Positions 1 to 6,731 of a stretch of DNA of 8,480 nucleotides are shown here, in pieces. Source of the DNA: Phycisphaerales bacterium (GTDB lineage: Bacteria; Planctomycetota; Phycisphaerae; Phycisphaerales; SM1A02). Below the pieces are notes generated by a model that was given only the letters and a program-made list of their open reading frames with translations, did no database searches and had not been told where the DNA came from. Within the stretch, counting starts at the first letter, position 1, and each line of letters begins with the position of its first letter. The stretch lies in contig SLDM01000035.1 in the NCBI GenBank assembly GCA_007125255.1, positions 1-8,480 on the forward strand, given 5' to 3'. A program made the position numbers and the translations under genes.

Positions 1-83
1 CAGCCGAAATCGGCAGCCAGAACCGGCAGCCGGGAGAAGTTCCAGAAGAGAGTCGCCGGGGGGGGCGGCACACTTCCGGCGGC

Positions 84-113
84 GACCGGCCGCACGGCCT
101 TCGGCCACCGGTC
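84..113. other. GC-rich stem-loop
   Basis: GACCGG at 84-89 pairs with CCGGTC at 108-113, and inside it GGCC at 96-99 pairs with GGCC at 103-106 around a TTC loop. The internal loop is asymmetric (6 nt against 1 nt). No T-run follows, so it is not a standard intrinsic terminator. In DNA this GC-rich it may be chance. Confidence 0.25.
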
Positions 114-282
114 CCTGCCGGATCGCTCGCCAGGTGCTGCGATCGTGAACCGGCCGGTGGCGACCTCCGCAGCGCCGCCGCTCAGCCGCCGCCAGACCGG
201 ACGACCACACTGATGGGCGACTGAACCTGTTCCGATGCCGCGGCCGCCGGTAGACTGTCGTCGGTCTGATCTCGCGGCGTCC

Positions 283-318
283 GGCTCGATCCCCGGCCCG
301 ATCCCCGGCTCGATCTCT
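283..318. repeat. 12-bp tandem repeat, three units
   Basis: Three adjacent 12-mers, GGCTCGATCCCC, GGCCCGATCCCC and GGCTCGATCTCT, lie about 100 bp before the kinase start codon. The first two differ at one base and the third at two. They may be simple slippage or binding sites upstream of the kinase-phosphatase cassette. The sequence does not say which. Confidence 0.6.
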
Positions 319-415
319 TCTCATCACCCTCTGTCCATCTGCGCAACCATCTGCTTCACCAGCCTCGCCCCCTCTCCCCGCTGGGCTCCGACCGTTTCCC
401 TCCGCCCCTCCCCCT

Positions 416-1723
416 GTGGTTCGAGTTCGCCAACATCTCGGCAAGTACCGCATCGACAAGCGTCTGGCGGAAGGCGGCTTCGCGGTGGTTTACCGCGCCT
501 ATGACACCATTGAAGGCATCTCCGTCGCGCTGAAGATCCCGCACGAACACCTCATGACCCGGCAGTCCATGGAGGATTTCCGCAAGGAGGTCCGTCTCAA
601 TGCGCGGCTGGATCATCCGAACATTCTGCCGATCAAGAATGCCGGCTACATCGACGACCACTTCGTCATCGTCTACCCGCTCGGGCAGGGAACGCTCGGC
701 GATCGACTGCGCAAGCGGCTCGCGGCCCGGACCGCGCTGAGCTACACCGAGCAGATGCTCGAAGCGGTCGCCTTTGCGCACAAGCATCGCGTCGCCCATC
801 TTGACCTCAAGCCCGAAAACTTCATTCTCTTTGCCAACGATCGACTGCGGCTGGCTGACTTCGGCATCGCCAAGATCGCGCACCGGACGATCAACGCGTC
901 CGGCGCGGGCACCGTCGGCTTCATCGCGCCGGAACAGGCAATGGGAAAACCCTCGCTGCGCTCAGATGTCTTTTCCCTGGCGCTCATCGTGTACCGCATG
1001 TTCTCCGGCCATCTTCCGGAGTGGCCCTTCGAATGGCCGTGCCCGGGGCACGATCGTTTGCAGAAGCAGCTCAGCCCGAAGTTCATCACCCTTCTCGAAC
1101 GCGCGCTCTCCGTTGATCACCGTGAGCGCTTCAAGGACGTACAGCAGATGCGCAACGCATTTCTGCGCGTTCGACATCGCGCGCTCAAACATGGTGCGGG
1201 CACGACGGTGGGCCGCAGAAGCGGCCGCGGCATCACACGTCGAAACTGGAAGACCGTACGGGTGCGCGAGTTCCTCCGGCAGTTTCGCGTTCTGCTGAAC
1301 GTGCGGAGCAAGTGCCAGGCGTGCGGCGAACCCGTGGCAGAGTCGATGCAGGCCTGTCCGTGGTGCGGCGTCGAACGACAGAAGCATCGGGATGAAACGC
1401 GACGGCCTGCCCGGTGCCCGCGCTGCCAGCGCGGCACCAAGCTCGACTGGAAGTTCTGCGCCTGGTGCTACGGGCCCGCGATCGGGCCGCTTTCCGGCCG
1501 TGAATACTCCGATAAAAGCTACGAGAAACGATGCACGAATCGCGGTTGCACGCGCAAAGTGCAGTTGCCCTTCACGAAATACTGCCCCTGGTGCCGACAG
1601 AAAGTTCGGAAACCCTGGCTGATCCCGAATCACCGCGAGACCTGCGATGCCTGCGGCTGGGGCGTCCTTCGTGAGTTCTGGGAATACTGCCCCTGGTGCG
1701 GCAAGTCGATCAAACGCCGCTGA
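416..1723 (+). CDS. Ser/Thr protein kinase with C-terminal zinc-ribbon array
   Basis: A eukaryote-like Ser/Thr kinase predicted to be cytoplasmic, since no membrane helix is visible (435 aa). The kinase domain spans about 10-255. It has a glycine-loop LAEGGFAVVY at 17-26 (first and third glycines replaced by Ala), ATP-anchoring K40, helix-C E58, catalytic loop HLDLKPEN at 128-135 with D130 and N135, DFG at 148-150 and APE at 171-173. HLD replaces HRD, so this is a non-RD kinase. T166 in the activation segment is a possible phosphosite. Residues 300-428 hold four paired-cysteine units: C300/C303 with C314/C317, C334/C337 with C348/C351, C373/C378 with C390/C393, and C410/C413 with C425/C428. 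Three units end in CPWC and one in CAWC. The usual PASTA or other sensor domains are absent, so the zinc ribbons probably bind a partner or nucleic acid. The GTG start is placed just before the kinase fold and no Shine-Dalgarno is seen. A PP2C phosphatase follows 25 nt later. Confidence 0.93.
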   Translation: MVRVRQHLGKYRIDKRLAEGGFAVVYRAYDTIEGISVALKIPHEHLMTRQSMEDFRKEVRLNARLDHPNILPIKNAGYIDDHFVIVYPLGQGTLGDRLRKRLAARTALSYTEQMLEAVAFAHKHRVAHLDLKPENFILFANDRLRLADFGIAKIAHRTINASGAGTVGFIAPEQAMGKPSLRSDVFSLALIVYRMFSGHLPEWPFEWPCPGHDRLQKQLSPKFITLLERALSVDHRERFKDVQQMRNAFLRVRHRALKHGAGTTVGRRSGRGITRRNWKTVRVREFLRQFRVLLNVRSKCQACGEPVAESMQACPWCGVERQKHRDETRRPARCPRCQRGTKLDWKFCAWCYGPAIGPLSGREYSDKSYEKRCTNRGCTRKVQLPFTKYCPWCRQKVRKPWLIPNHRETCDACGWGVLREFWEYCPWCGKSIKRR

Positions 1724-1748
1724 TCCCGACGACTTACCGCCACGACCC

Positions 1749-2579
1749 ATGAGCCAAGAAACCACTCAATCCGAGAGCGCGTCGACGCGGCTGCTGCTGC
1801 GCGAGACCATGACGACCGGCATGATGCGCCCGATCGCGTTCGGTACGGTGGCCGCCTTTTCAACCCGGTGTCCCGGCAAGAGTACGGACAACGAGGACGC
1901 GGCGGCGCTGATCGAGGTCGGCACGTCCGCGGCGGTTCTCGCCGTCGCCGACGGCGTCGGCGGACACGCGGCCGGCGCGATGGCCGCCAGCCTGACCGTC
2001 CAGGCGATGGCCGACGCGGTCCGTGCCGCGGAGGATCCCACCAACCTGCGCGATGCGGTCCTGACCGGATTCGAGAACGCCAACCGCGCGGTGACCGACA
2101 TCGGTGTCGGGGCCGCCACCACCCTCTCGGCGGTGGAACTGCATCCCGACGGCCTGCGTTCCTACCATGTGGGCGATTCGCCCATCCTGCTCGTGAGCCA
2201 GCGCGGCCGGGTACGCCTTCAGATCATCTCCCATTCTCCTGTCGGGTATGCCGTTGAATCCGGCATGCTGCCCGAGCAGGAAGCGATGCACCACGCGGAT
2301 CGGCACGTGGTATCCAACCTCGTCGGCTCGGACCAGATGCGCATCGAAATCAGCTCGCGCCTGAACATGCAGCGGCGCGACACCCTGCTGCTTGCGAGCG
2401 ATGGACTCTTTGACAACCTCCACACCAGAGAGATCGTGGAGATCATCCGCAAAGGTCCGCTTCCGAAGGCCGCCGACCGGCTGGCGGAGCTGACGCTGCA
2501 GCGGATGAGCGCCACCGGCGGGGATGAGCCGAGCAAACCCGACGATCTGACGTTCCTGATCTTTCGCCGAAGCGCGTAG
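1749..2579 (+). CDS. PP2C-family protein Ser/Thr phosphatase
   Basis: A metal-dependent protein phosphatase (276 aa) that would reverse phosphorylation by the kinase encoded just upstream. The PP2C motifs appear in order: NED at 48-50, DGVGGH at 68-73 with metal-ligand D68, GAATT at 121-125, GDS at 142-144, SDGLFDN at 217-223 with D218, and PDDLT at 264-268 where D265 is the expected last metal ligand (the usual Asn after it is Asp). The length fits single-domain bacterial PrpC/Stp enzymes with an extra N-terminal tail of about 28 residues. No membrane segment is seen. I chose the ATG at 1749, 25 nt after the kinase stop. An in-frame ATG at 1647 would add 34 residues and overlap the kinase's last zinc ribbon, with no PP2C homology expected there. 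No Shine-Dalgarno precedes 1749, so translation is probably coupled to the kinase. Confidence 0.93.
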   Translation: MSQETTQSESASTRLLLRETMTTGMMRPIAFGTVAAFSTRCPGKSTDNEDAAALIEVGTSAAVLAVADGVGGHAAGAMAASLTVQAMADAVRAAEDPTNLRDAVLTGFENANRAVTDIGVGAATTLSAVELHPDGLRSYHVGDSPILLVSQRGRVRLQIISHSPVGYAVESGMLPEQEAMHHADRHVVSNLVGSDQMRIEISSRLNMQRRDTLLLASDGLFDNLHTREIVEIIRKGPLPKAADRLAELTLQRMSATGGDEPSKPDDLTFLIFRRSA

Positions 2580-2619
2580 CGCTGGGCGCATCGTCTCCAT
2601 CAATCGGATCAGCCCCTGA

Positions 2620-3000
2620 ATGGCTGGTTCGCCGCCTACCGGTGTCTCATCGCCACCGACAGGCGGAGAAGCGGATCCGGAAGAACCCGGCGGCGCACCA
2701 CCGGCCGGGTGACCCGCGCCTTCGCGCGCCGCATGTTGCGCACCGATACCTGGGAAACCGTCATCACGGCCACATGAACGTTCGACATCATCCTCATCAT
2801 CGCTCTCACCCTCACATGGAACGACTCGATCCCGTCGGGATCATCCTCTTCCTCAAGACTGCCTTCGAACTTTTCCTCGAGCACTCCCGAACTGCTTCTC
2901 GAACTGCTTCTCGCAATCGCAATCGAACAACCGCTCGCCATGGTCATCGAATGCTTCCGGACGATGGACCAGCGGCCAAAGTCGAAACACCGCGCGGTAC
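2620..3000 (+). pseudogene. Possible decayed small membrane-protein gene
   Basis: No single open frame is convincing, but coding-like signal passes between frames. From ATG 2620 comes a 30-residue Pro/Gly/Glu-rich start ending at TGA 2710-2712. GTG 2709 then overlaps into a second frame reading VTRAFARRMLRTDTWETV and on to a TGA at 2775-2777. The same frame continues after that stop with a hydrophobic run (FDIILIIALTLTW). Near 2830 the better GC3 and hydrophobicity move to a third frame (VGIILFLKTAFELFLE), then back near 2890 (ELLLELLLAIAIEQPLAMVIEC). Joined, these would make a small protein with two or three membrane segments. The joined segment is faintly reminiscent of DUF2061, but I am not confident of the family. 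Alternatives are indel errors in the assembly, overlapping tiny ORFs, or non-coding DNA. Confidence 0.3.
2888..2923. repeat. Short tandem repeats (12-mer x2, 6-mer x2)
   Basis: CGAACTGCTTCT occurs twice in a row (2888-2899 and 2900-2911), followed at once by CGCAAT twice (2912-2923). They lie inside the frame-disrupted stretch, so replication slippage here may have helped break the reading frame. The 12-mer itself keeps the frame. Confidence 0.55.
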
Positions 3001-3459
3001 CCTCCGGCATCGGGCAGCATTCGCACCCCGCCGCCGATGCCCGGTCTCCGATCGGGCACCTGCAACATACGGGTATCGTCGTTCATGGTGCGCGATTGTC
3101 AATAGAAATCCCGGAGTTCCCCGCATGTCGGCGCGTTCTTTGCGCTGCGAGTTCTCGCTCACGGGAACCGCTCAGGAGAACGCCCCCGGGGCGTGAACTG
3201 GAGCGCCGAACCGCGCTGCTTGACCAGCTTGCCCAGGCTGCCAGCGGCCTGCACCAATGAAAACGCAGGCCCTCAGCCCTGCGGAACGACCGCCTTGACC
3301 GAAGGCCTGCCCAACGCGAATGGGCGGAATCCACACTCCCGACGATTCTTCCGCCGCATCGCCGGACGCGACTTCGGCCCTTAAGGAGGTTCGGATTCAG
3401 CGCCGCGCGGCATTTGCACCGGAGAACCGGCGCCGGCAGTGAGCTGCCCCCGGCACCGA
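3001..3459. other. Gene-free stretch between PP2C side and metal operon
   Basis: No intact gene is supported. One + strand frame stays open to a TGA at 3258-3260. Its last 25 codons read as a helix-like tail (ELERRTALLDQLAQAASG), possibly a remnant. Two hairpins can be drawn: 3264-3269 with 3278-3283 (CGCAGG/CCTGCG), and 3323-3329 with 3349-3355 (GGCGGAA/TTCCGCC, 19-nt loop). Neither has a T-run on either strand. This is where transcripts from both sides should end, so they are candidate but unproven terminators. Confidence 0.35.
3432..3454 (-). terminator. Candidate hairpin after the metal operon
   Basis: Just past the permease stop, GCCGG at 3432-3436 pairs with CCGGC at 3450-3454 and CAG at 3437-3439 pairs with CTG at 3444-3446, with a three-base bulge and a TGAG loop on the + strand. 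No U-run follows on the - strand, so if it ends transcription it is not a classic intrinsic terminator. The placement is right but the structure is weak. Confidence 0.25.
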
Positions 3460-4770
3460 TCAGGATCCCGGCCGTCCGATCCGGTGGGGCGAGGCGGGCA
3501 CATCGCCGGGCCGGGTGATGACGCCGCGATCCAGCAGCGCTCGTTCGAGCTCGTGCATGAGGTCCTCGCCGATGACGTGCTCGATATCATCGGCGGCGCG
3601 GTCGACGTGACTCGGCGCGATATCCGCGTGGGTCGTGAGAAAGTGTTCCCAGAGTCGGTGCGTGCGTACCGACCGGCGCGCGGCCGATCGGCCACGCTCG
3701 GTGAGTCGCACGCCGCCGGGATCCACCGTGATCTCCCGGCGTGATGCGCCGATGCGCAGTGCGCGGCGCAGTTGCCGCTGACTCCAGCTTCGCCGCGTCT
3801 GGAGCGCGGCGTGATCGATCGGCGCGCCGAAGTCACCGCTGAGCTCCGCGATCTCGTACACCGCGCGAAGCAGATGGGCGTGCAAGGTCTGGCGCCGCAG
3901 ACGAACGCGGCGCAGCAGATCCGCCATCACGCCGCGCCGCGGCGCGACCAGCAGGCTGATGAGAAAGAGACCCCCGCAGGCGAGCACGATCGCGGGACCC
4001 GTCGGAAGGTTGAAGGCGATCGCGGAGCCGGCCGTACCGAGTCCGCTGCCCAGGCCGCCGAAGCCCGCGGCGACGAGGGCCATCCATCCCATGCGCTCGG
4101 TCCAGAATCTCGCTGCCACCGCGGGAACGATGAGCAGCGCAACCATCAGCAGCGCTCCGACCGTGTGCAGTCCGATGACCGTCAGGAGCGCGACCTGCAT
4201 CATCAGCAGCAGATCAAGTCCCGTGCGCGAATAGCCGAGTCCGCGCGCGTACTCAGGATCGAAACAGAACAGGCGCAGTTCCTTGAACGTGAAAGCGGTC
4301 AGGGTGAGGGTTGCAGCCGCGATGAACGCGATGAGCTGAGCATCAGCGAGACGCATGGTGGCCGCCTGACCGAAGATGAACTGCGTCAATCCCGCCTTCT
4401 GCCCACCGGGCGTTTGCTGAATGAAGACGATCAGCACGATGCCGACGGCGAAGAAGACGCTCAACACCACGCCGATGGCGGCATCCGCTTTGACCCGCGG
4501 CAGTCGCACCAGTGCGGAGACCGCGCCGACACCGAGCAATCCCGCCACCAGCGCGCCGAGCAGGAGCGGCCAGAGCGGGCGGCCCTCCACGCCCAGGGCG
4601 AGGCCGAGGAGAAACCCGACGGCCACCCCCGGGAGCGCCGCGTGACTCAACGCGTCGGCCAGAAGCGCCCGGCCCCGAAACAGGAGCAATGTCCCCACCG
4701 CGCCGGAAGCGATTCCCAGAATCACCGCACCGAAAAGCACGACCGTCGTGTTGTAAGGCAGCCACCCCAT
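3460..4770 (-). CDS. Mn/Zn/Fe ABC-3 permease fused to DtxR/MntR-like domain
   Basis: The inner-membrane channel of a Mn/Zn/Fe ABC importer, with an unusual cytoplasmic tail (residues numbered from a GTG at 4773; 437 aa). Residues 1 to about 278 are an ABC-3 permease with many hydrophobic helices and the family landmarks DALSHAALPGV (40-50), FDPEYARGLGY (171-181), LLMVALLIVPAVAARF (208-223) and TGPAIVL (258-264). Ordinary family members stop near 280-300. Here about 290-437 reads as a winged-helix plus a DtxR/MntR dimerisation region, with HRLWEHFL at 372-379 and DDIEHVIGEDL at 395-405. By alignment to MntR, H372, D395, E398 and H399 fall on ligand positions, while the N-terminal Asp/Glu pair is replaced (about H300 and R303). 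The ATPase stop overlaps the start as GTGATG, so either GTG 4773 or ATG 4770 could be used. I favour the ATG. Confidence 0.92.
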   Translation of the reverse strand: MGWLPYNTTVVLFGAVILGIASGAVGTLLLFRGRALLADALSHAALPGVAVGFLLGLALGVEGRPLWPLLLGALVAGLLGVGAVSALVRLPRVKADAAIGVVLSVFFAVGIVLIVFIQQTPGGQKAGLTQFIFGQAATMRLADAQLIAFIAAATLTLTAFTFKELRLFCFDPEYARGLGYSRTGLDLLLMMQVALLTVIGLHTVGALLMVALLIVPAVAARFWTERMGWMALVAAGFGGLGSGLGTAGSAIAFNLPTGPAIVLACGGLFLISLLVAPRRGVMADLLRRVRLRRQTLHAHLLRAVYEIAELSGDFGAPIDHAALQTRRSWSQRQLRRALRIGASRREITVDPGGVRLTERGRSAARRSVRTHRLWEHFLTTHADIAPSHVDRAADDIEHVIGEDLMHELERALLDRGVITRPGDVPASPHRIGRPGS

Positions 4771-5606
4771 CACGAGCGCGAACTTTCCACTGCCGGCCCC
4801 GCGGGACTGCCCTGCTGCTCGAGGGCGGCACCCGCGCGGTCGAGCAGGGTCAGTCGTCCGCCGTACGTCTTGCGCAGCAGATCTTCGGTCAGAACGTTCT
4901 CCGTCGGACCGGCGGCAACGACGCGCACGTTGAGCAGCAGCAGATGGTCGAAGTATTCACCCACCGTGTGCAGATCGTGATGCACGACCAGGCACGTCTT
5001 CCCCTCCCGCTGCAGGCGGCGGAGAATGTCGATGATCGTGCGCTCGGTCGAAGCGTCGACGCCGGCGAACGGCTCATCCATCAGGTAGAGATCCGCCTCC
5101 TGGGCGAGGGCCCGCGCGAGAAAGACGCGCTGCTGCTGCCCGCCGGAGAGTTGTCCGATCTGGCGGCCCGCATAGTCGGCCAGACCGACCTGGTCGAGAC
5201 ACGCCCGGGCCGCATCCCGGTGGGCGCGGCTGACGCGGCGGAACCAGCCGATCCGGCGGTACCGGCCCATGGCGACCACATCGAGCGCGGTGACGGGAAA
5301 GTCCCAGTCGACCGATTCGCGCTGCGGCACGTAGGCGATCCGGGCCCGCTGGGTCGCGACCGGTCGGCCGAAGACCTCGATGCGGCCGGAGGTCATCGGC
5401 ACGAGGCCCAGCACCGCCTTGAGCAGCGTGCTCTTGCCCGCGCCATTGGGACCGACCATGCCGATCAGACCGCGAGGCGGCGCGTCGTAGTCAACGTCCC
5501 ACAAGACCGGCGCGCGGCGATACGCCACCGTCACATCGTGGACCGAGAGCGGCGAAGCCGCGGAGTGCTCGGGACCGAGAGTTGAGCTGGTTGCGGTTGG
5601 GGGCAT
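4770..5606 (-). CDS. Mn/Zn/Fe ABC transporter ATP-binding protein
   Basis: The cytoplasmic ATPase that powers the metal importer (278 aa). It has Walker [10 protein letters not shown] at 52-60, Q-loop Q95 in [15 protein letters not shown], signature LSGGQQQR at 153-160, Walker B LYLMDEP at 173-179, a D-loop GVD at 182-184, and switch histidine H210 in VVHHD. The Q-loop stretch with DWDFPVT and MGRY is typical of the manganese/iron/zinc branch (MntB, SitB, TroB, ZnuC). Residues after about 255 are a short, probably disordered tail. The gene lies 108 nt after the binding-protein stop, a gap that holds octamer repeats, and its stop overlaps the start of the permease. No Shine-Dalgarno precedes the ATG at 5606, and no better in-frame start is seen before the ABC fold begins near residue 20. 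Confidence 0.95.
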   Translation of the reverse strand: MPPTATSSTLGPEHSAASPLSVHDVTVAYRRAPVLWDVDYDAPPRGLIGMVGPNGAGKSTLLKAVLGLVPMTSGRIEVFGRPVATQRARIAYVPQRESVDWDFPVTALDVVAMGRYRRIGWFRRVSRAHRDAARACLDQVGLADYAGRQIGQLSGGQQQRVFLARALAQEADLYLMDEPFAGVDASTERTIIDILRRLQREGKTCLVVHHDLHTVGEYFDHLLLLNVRVVAAGPTENVLTEDLLRKTYGGRLTLLDRAGAALEQQGSPAGPAVESSRS

Positions 5607-5616
5607 TGGTGAGGAA

Positions 5617-5648
5617 AGCGACGGAGCGACGAAGCGACGGAGGGACGA
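5617..5648. repeat. Octamer tandem repeat inside the metal operon
   Basis: Four adjacent octamers read AGCGACGG, AGCGACGA, AGCGACGG and AGGGACGA on the + strand, in the gap between the binding-protein stop and the ATPase start. They would be transcribed in the operon mRNA. A related pair, AAGTGACG twice, occurs at 7219-7234 upstream of the operon. There are no spacers, so this is not a CRISPR. Confidence 0.7.
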
Positions 5649-5714
5649 AGGGTGGAGGAGGGAGTTGTCGGCTTTTTGTGCTCTTTGCGGCTGGTACTTC
5701 CGGCCGGAGCTGCG

Positions 5715-6731
5715 CTACGGATTGAGCTTGTTCTGGAAGCCCCGTTCCGGTGCTTCGCCGCCGAGTGCGCGGACGATGGTGGTGACGTTGTGATCGATCA
5801 TGCCGAGGTAGGTCCCTTCGTAGGTGCCCTCTTCACCCATCGCATCGGAGAAGAGCTCTCCACCGATGCGCACGTCGTGACCACGGGCCCGTGCGCCTTC
5901 GACGAGGGCCAGCACGTTGCGGTCGGGCACACTGGTTTCGGTGAAGACTGCGGGAATCTGCCGCTCGACGACGGTGCGGACAATCTCTTCGATGCGGCGC
6001 AATCCCGCTTCCGACTCGGTGCTGATCCCCTGAATCGCGAGCACCTCGATGTCGTACCGCTCGGCAAAGTACGCAAACGCATCGTGTGCGGTCACCAGGA
6101 CGCGGCGATCGGCGGGAATCGACGCCACCGCTTCACGGGCGTATTCGTGCAGCGCGTCGAGCGACTCACGGTACGCCGCGGCATTGGCGCGGTACGTCTC
6201 TTCACCGGACGGGTCGAGCGACGCGAGATGCTCCGCTACACCATCGACGATCAGCGCCCAGCGCCGCGGGTCCATCCACAGGTGCGGATCCGGTACGGGC
6301 AGCTCGCCTTCGCCGACTTCCTCTTCTTCTTCATCGAGCAGGTGGTCGGAGTCGATGCGCTCGGCGACGGCGTAGACGGGTCGGCCGGCCCCGCGCACCC
6401 GGTCGAGGGCTTCTCCCATGCGGCCTTCGAGGTTGAGCCCGTGGTAGAAGGCCACGTCCGCGCCGAGCAGCGCGCTCATGTCGCGCCGCGTCGGCCGGTA
6501 GAGATGCGGGTCAGTCCCGCTGCCCATGATGACGGTCACCTTCGCCCGGTCTCCGGCGACGTTCCGGACGATGTCCCCGATCATGCCGGTCGTCGCCGCG
6601 ATGTTGATCGGCTCGTGGTCTTCGGTCGCCGCGTTCGCCCCGTCACAACCGGCGTGCAGGAACGAAAGCAGTATCACCGCGCCCATGATGGCGAGAGAAC
6701 GCACGAGGTTTGTTGATTGCGAGCGATTCAT
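5715..6731 (-). CDS. Cluster A-I metal-binding lipoprotein of Mn/Zn ABC importer
   Basis: The solute-binding protein that captures the metal outside the inner membrane and hands it to the permease (338 aa). It starts with a lipoprotein signal (hydrophobic 13-25, lipobox LHAGC, lipidated C29). The TroA/ZnuA/PsaA fold follows, with putative ligands H76 (in DPHLYRPT), H150 (in DPHLWMDP), H216 (in TAHDAFAYF) and D296 (in GELFSDAMG). Three His plus one Asp resembles TroA, whereas PsaA, MntC and SitA have Glu at the third position, so zinc as well as manganese is possible. An acidic loop (DEEEEEVGEGE, 133-143) sits where ZnuA proteins often carry a His-rich loop. The ATG overlaps the regulator's TGA as ATGA. 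GGAGG at 6739-6743, 7 nt upstream, is the best ribosome-binding site in the window. Confidence 0.94.
   Translation of the reverse strand: MNRSQSTNLVRSLAIMGAVILLSFLHAGCDGANAATEDHEPINIAATTGMIGDIVRNVAGDRAKVTVIMGSGTDPHLYRPTRRDMSALLGADVAFYHGLNLEGRMGEALDRVRGAGRPVYAVAERIDSDHLLDEEEEEVGEGELPVPDPHLWMDPRRWALIVDGVAEHLASLDPSGEETYRANAAAYRESLDALHEYAREAVASIPADRRVLVTAHDAFAYFAERYDIEVLAIQGISTESEAGLRRIEEIVRTVVERQIPAVFTETSVPDRNVLALVEGARARGHDVRIGGELFSDAMGEEGTYEGTYLGMIDHNVTTIVRALGGEAPERGFQNKLNP

Larger units (their letters stand above)
1..415. other. Leading gene-poor stretch, no supported gene
   Basis: No reading frame here can be told apart from background. Two + strand frames stay open from the window edge, one to the TGA at 211-213 and one to the TGA at 222-224. 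Neither shows a recognisable motif, so a 3' end of an upstream gene is possible but unproven. A stem-loop can be drawn at 84-113 and a 10-bp palindrome, ACCGGCCGGT, lies at 149-158. About 355-415 is a pyrimidine-rich tract leading into the kinase start. I see no convincing promoter for the kinase. Confidence 0.5.

Noticed and set aside
235..504. Possible 89-residue protein before and overlapping the kinase start
   Set aside because: Pro/Ser/Arg-rich translation of the pyrimidine tract and 12-mer repeats, running into the kinase coding sequence in another frame; no domain and no ribosome-binding site.
1647..1748. Upstream in-frame ATG of the PP2C gene
   Set aside because: It would place 34 extra residues inside the kinase's last zinc ribbon in another frame, and the PP2C fold needs none of them. 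ATG 1749 just after the kinase stop is more likely.
962..1765. Open frame of about 267 codons on the - strand opposite the kinase
   Set aside because: Antisense shadow caused by high GC3. The + strand frame has all kinase motifs and the zinc ribbons.
2642..3196. 184-codon open frame on the + strand in the intergenic region
   Set aside because: The whole product is His/Arg-rich and low-complexity. Only a short segment (about 2830-2890) looks coding, and that is explained better by the decayed-gene reading.
3264..3355. Two hairpins considered as intrinsic terminators
   Set aside because: Neither is followed by a T-run on either strand, and stems of 6-7 bp are common by chance at this GC content.
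3382..3390. TAAGGAGGT, a perfect match to the anti-Shine-Dalgarno complement
   Set aside because: No ATG, GTG or TTG lies at the proper distance downstream. The next possible frame (ATT at 3395) encodes only 15 residues. Probably chance.
3772..4980. Long open frame on the + strand (about 400 codons) opposite the permease and ATPase genes
   Set aside because: Its product is a low-complexity mix of Arg, Gln, Glu and His with no motif, as expected from the complement of a GC-rich gene. The - strand genes have full family motifs.
5617..5648. Tandem octamers considered as a CRISPR array
   Set aside because: The units are 8 bp and directly adjacent with no spacers, and no cas gene is present.
5652..6716. 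Open frame of about 354 codons on the + strand opposite the binding-protein gene
   Set aside because: It is a shadow of a well-supported gene; it has no recognisable domain, while the - strand frame has a lipobox, metal ligands and a Shine-Dalgarno.
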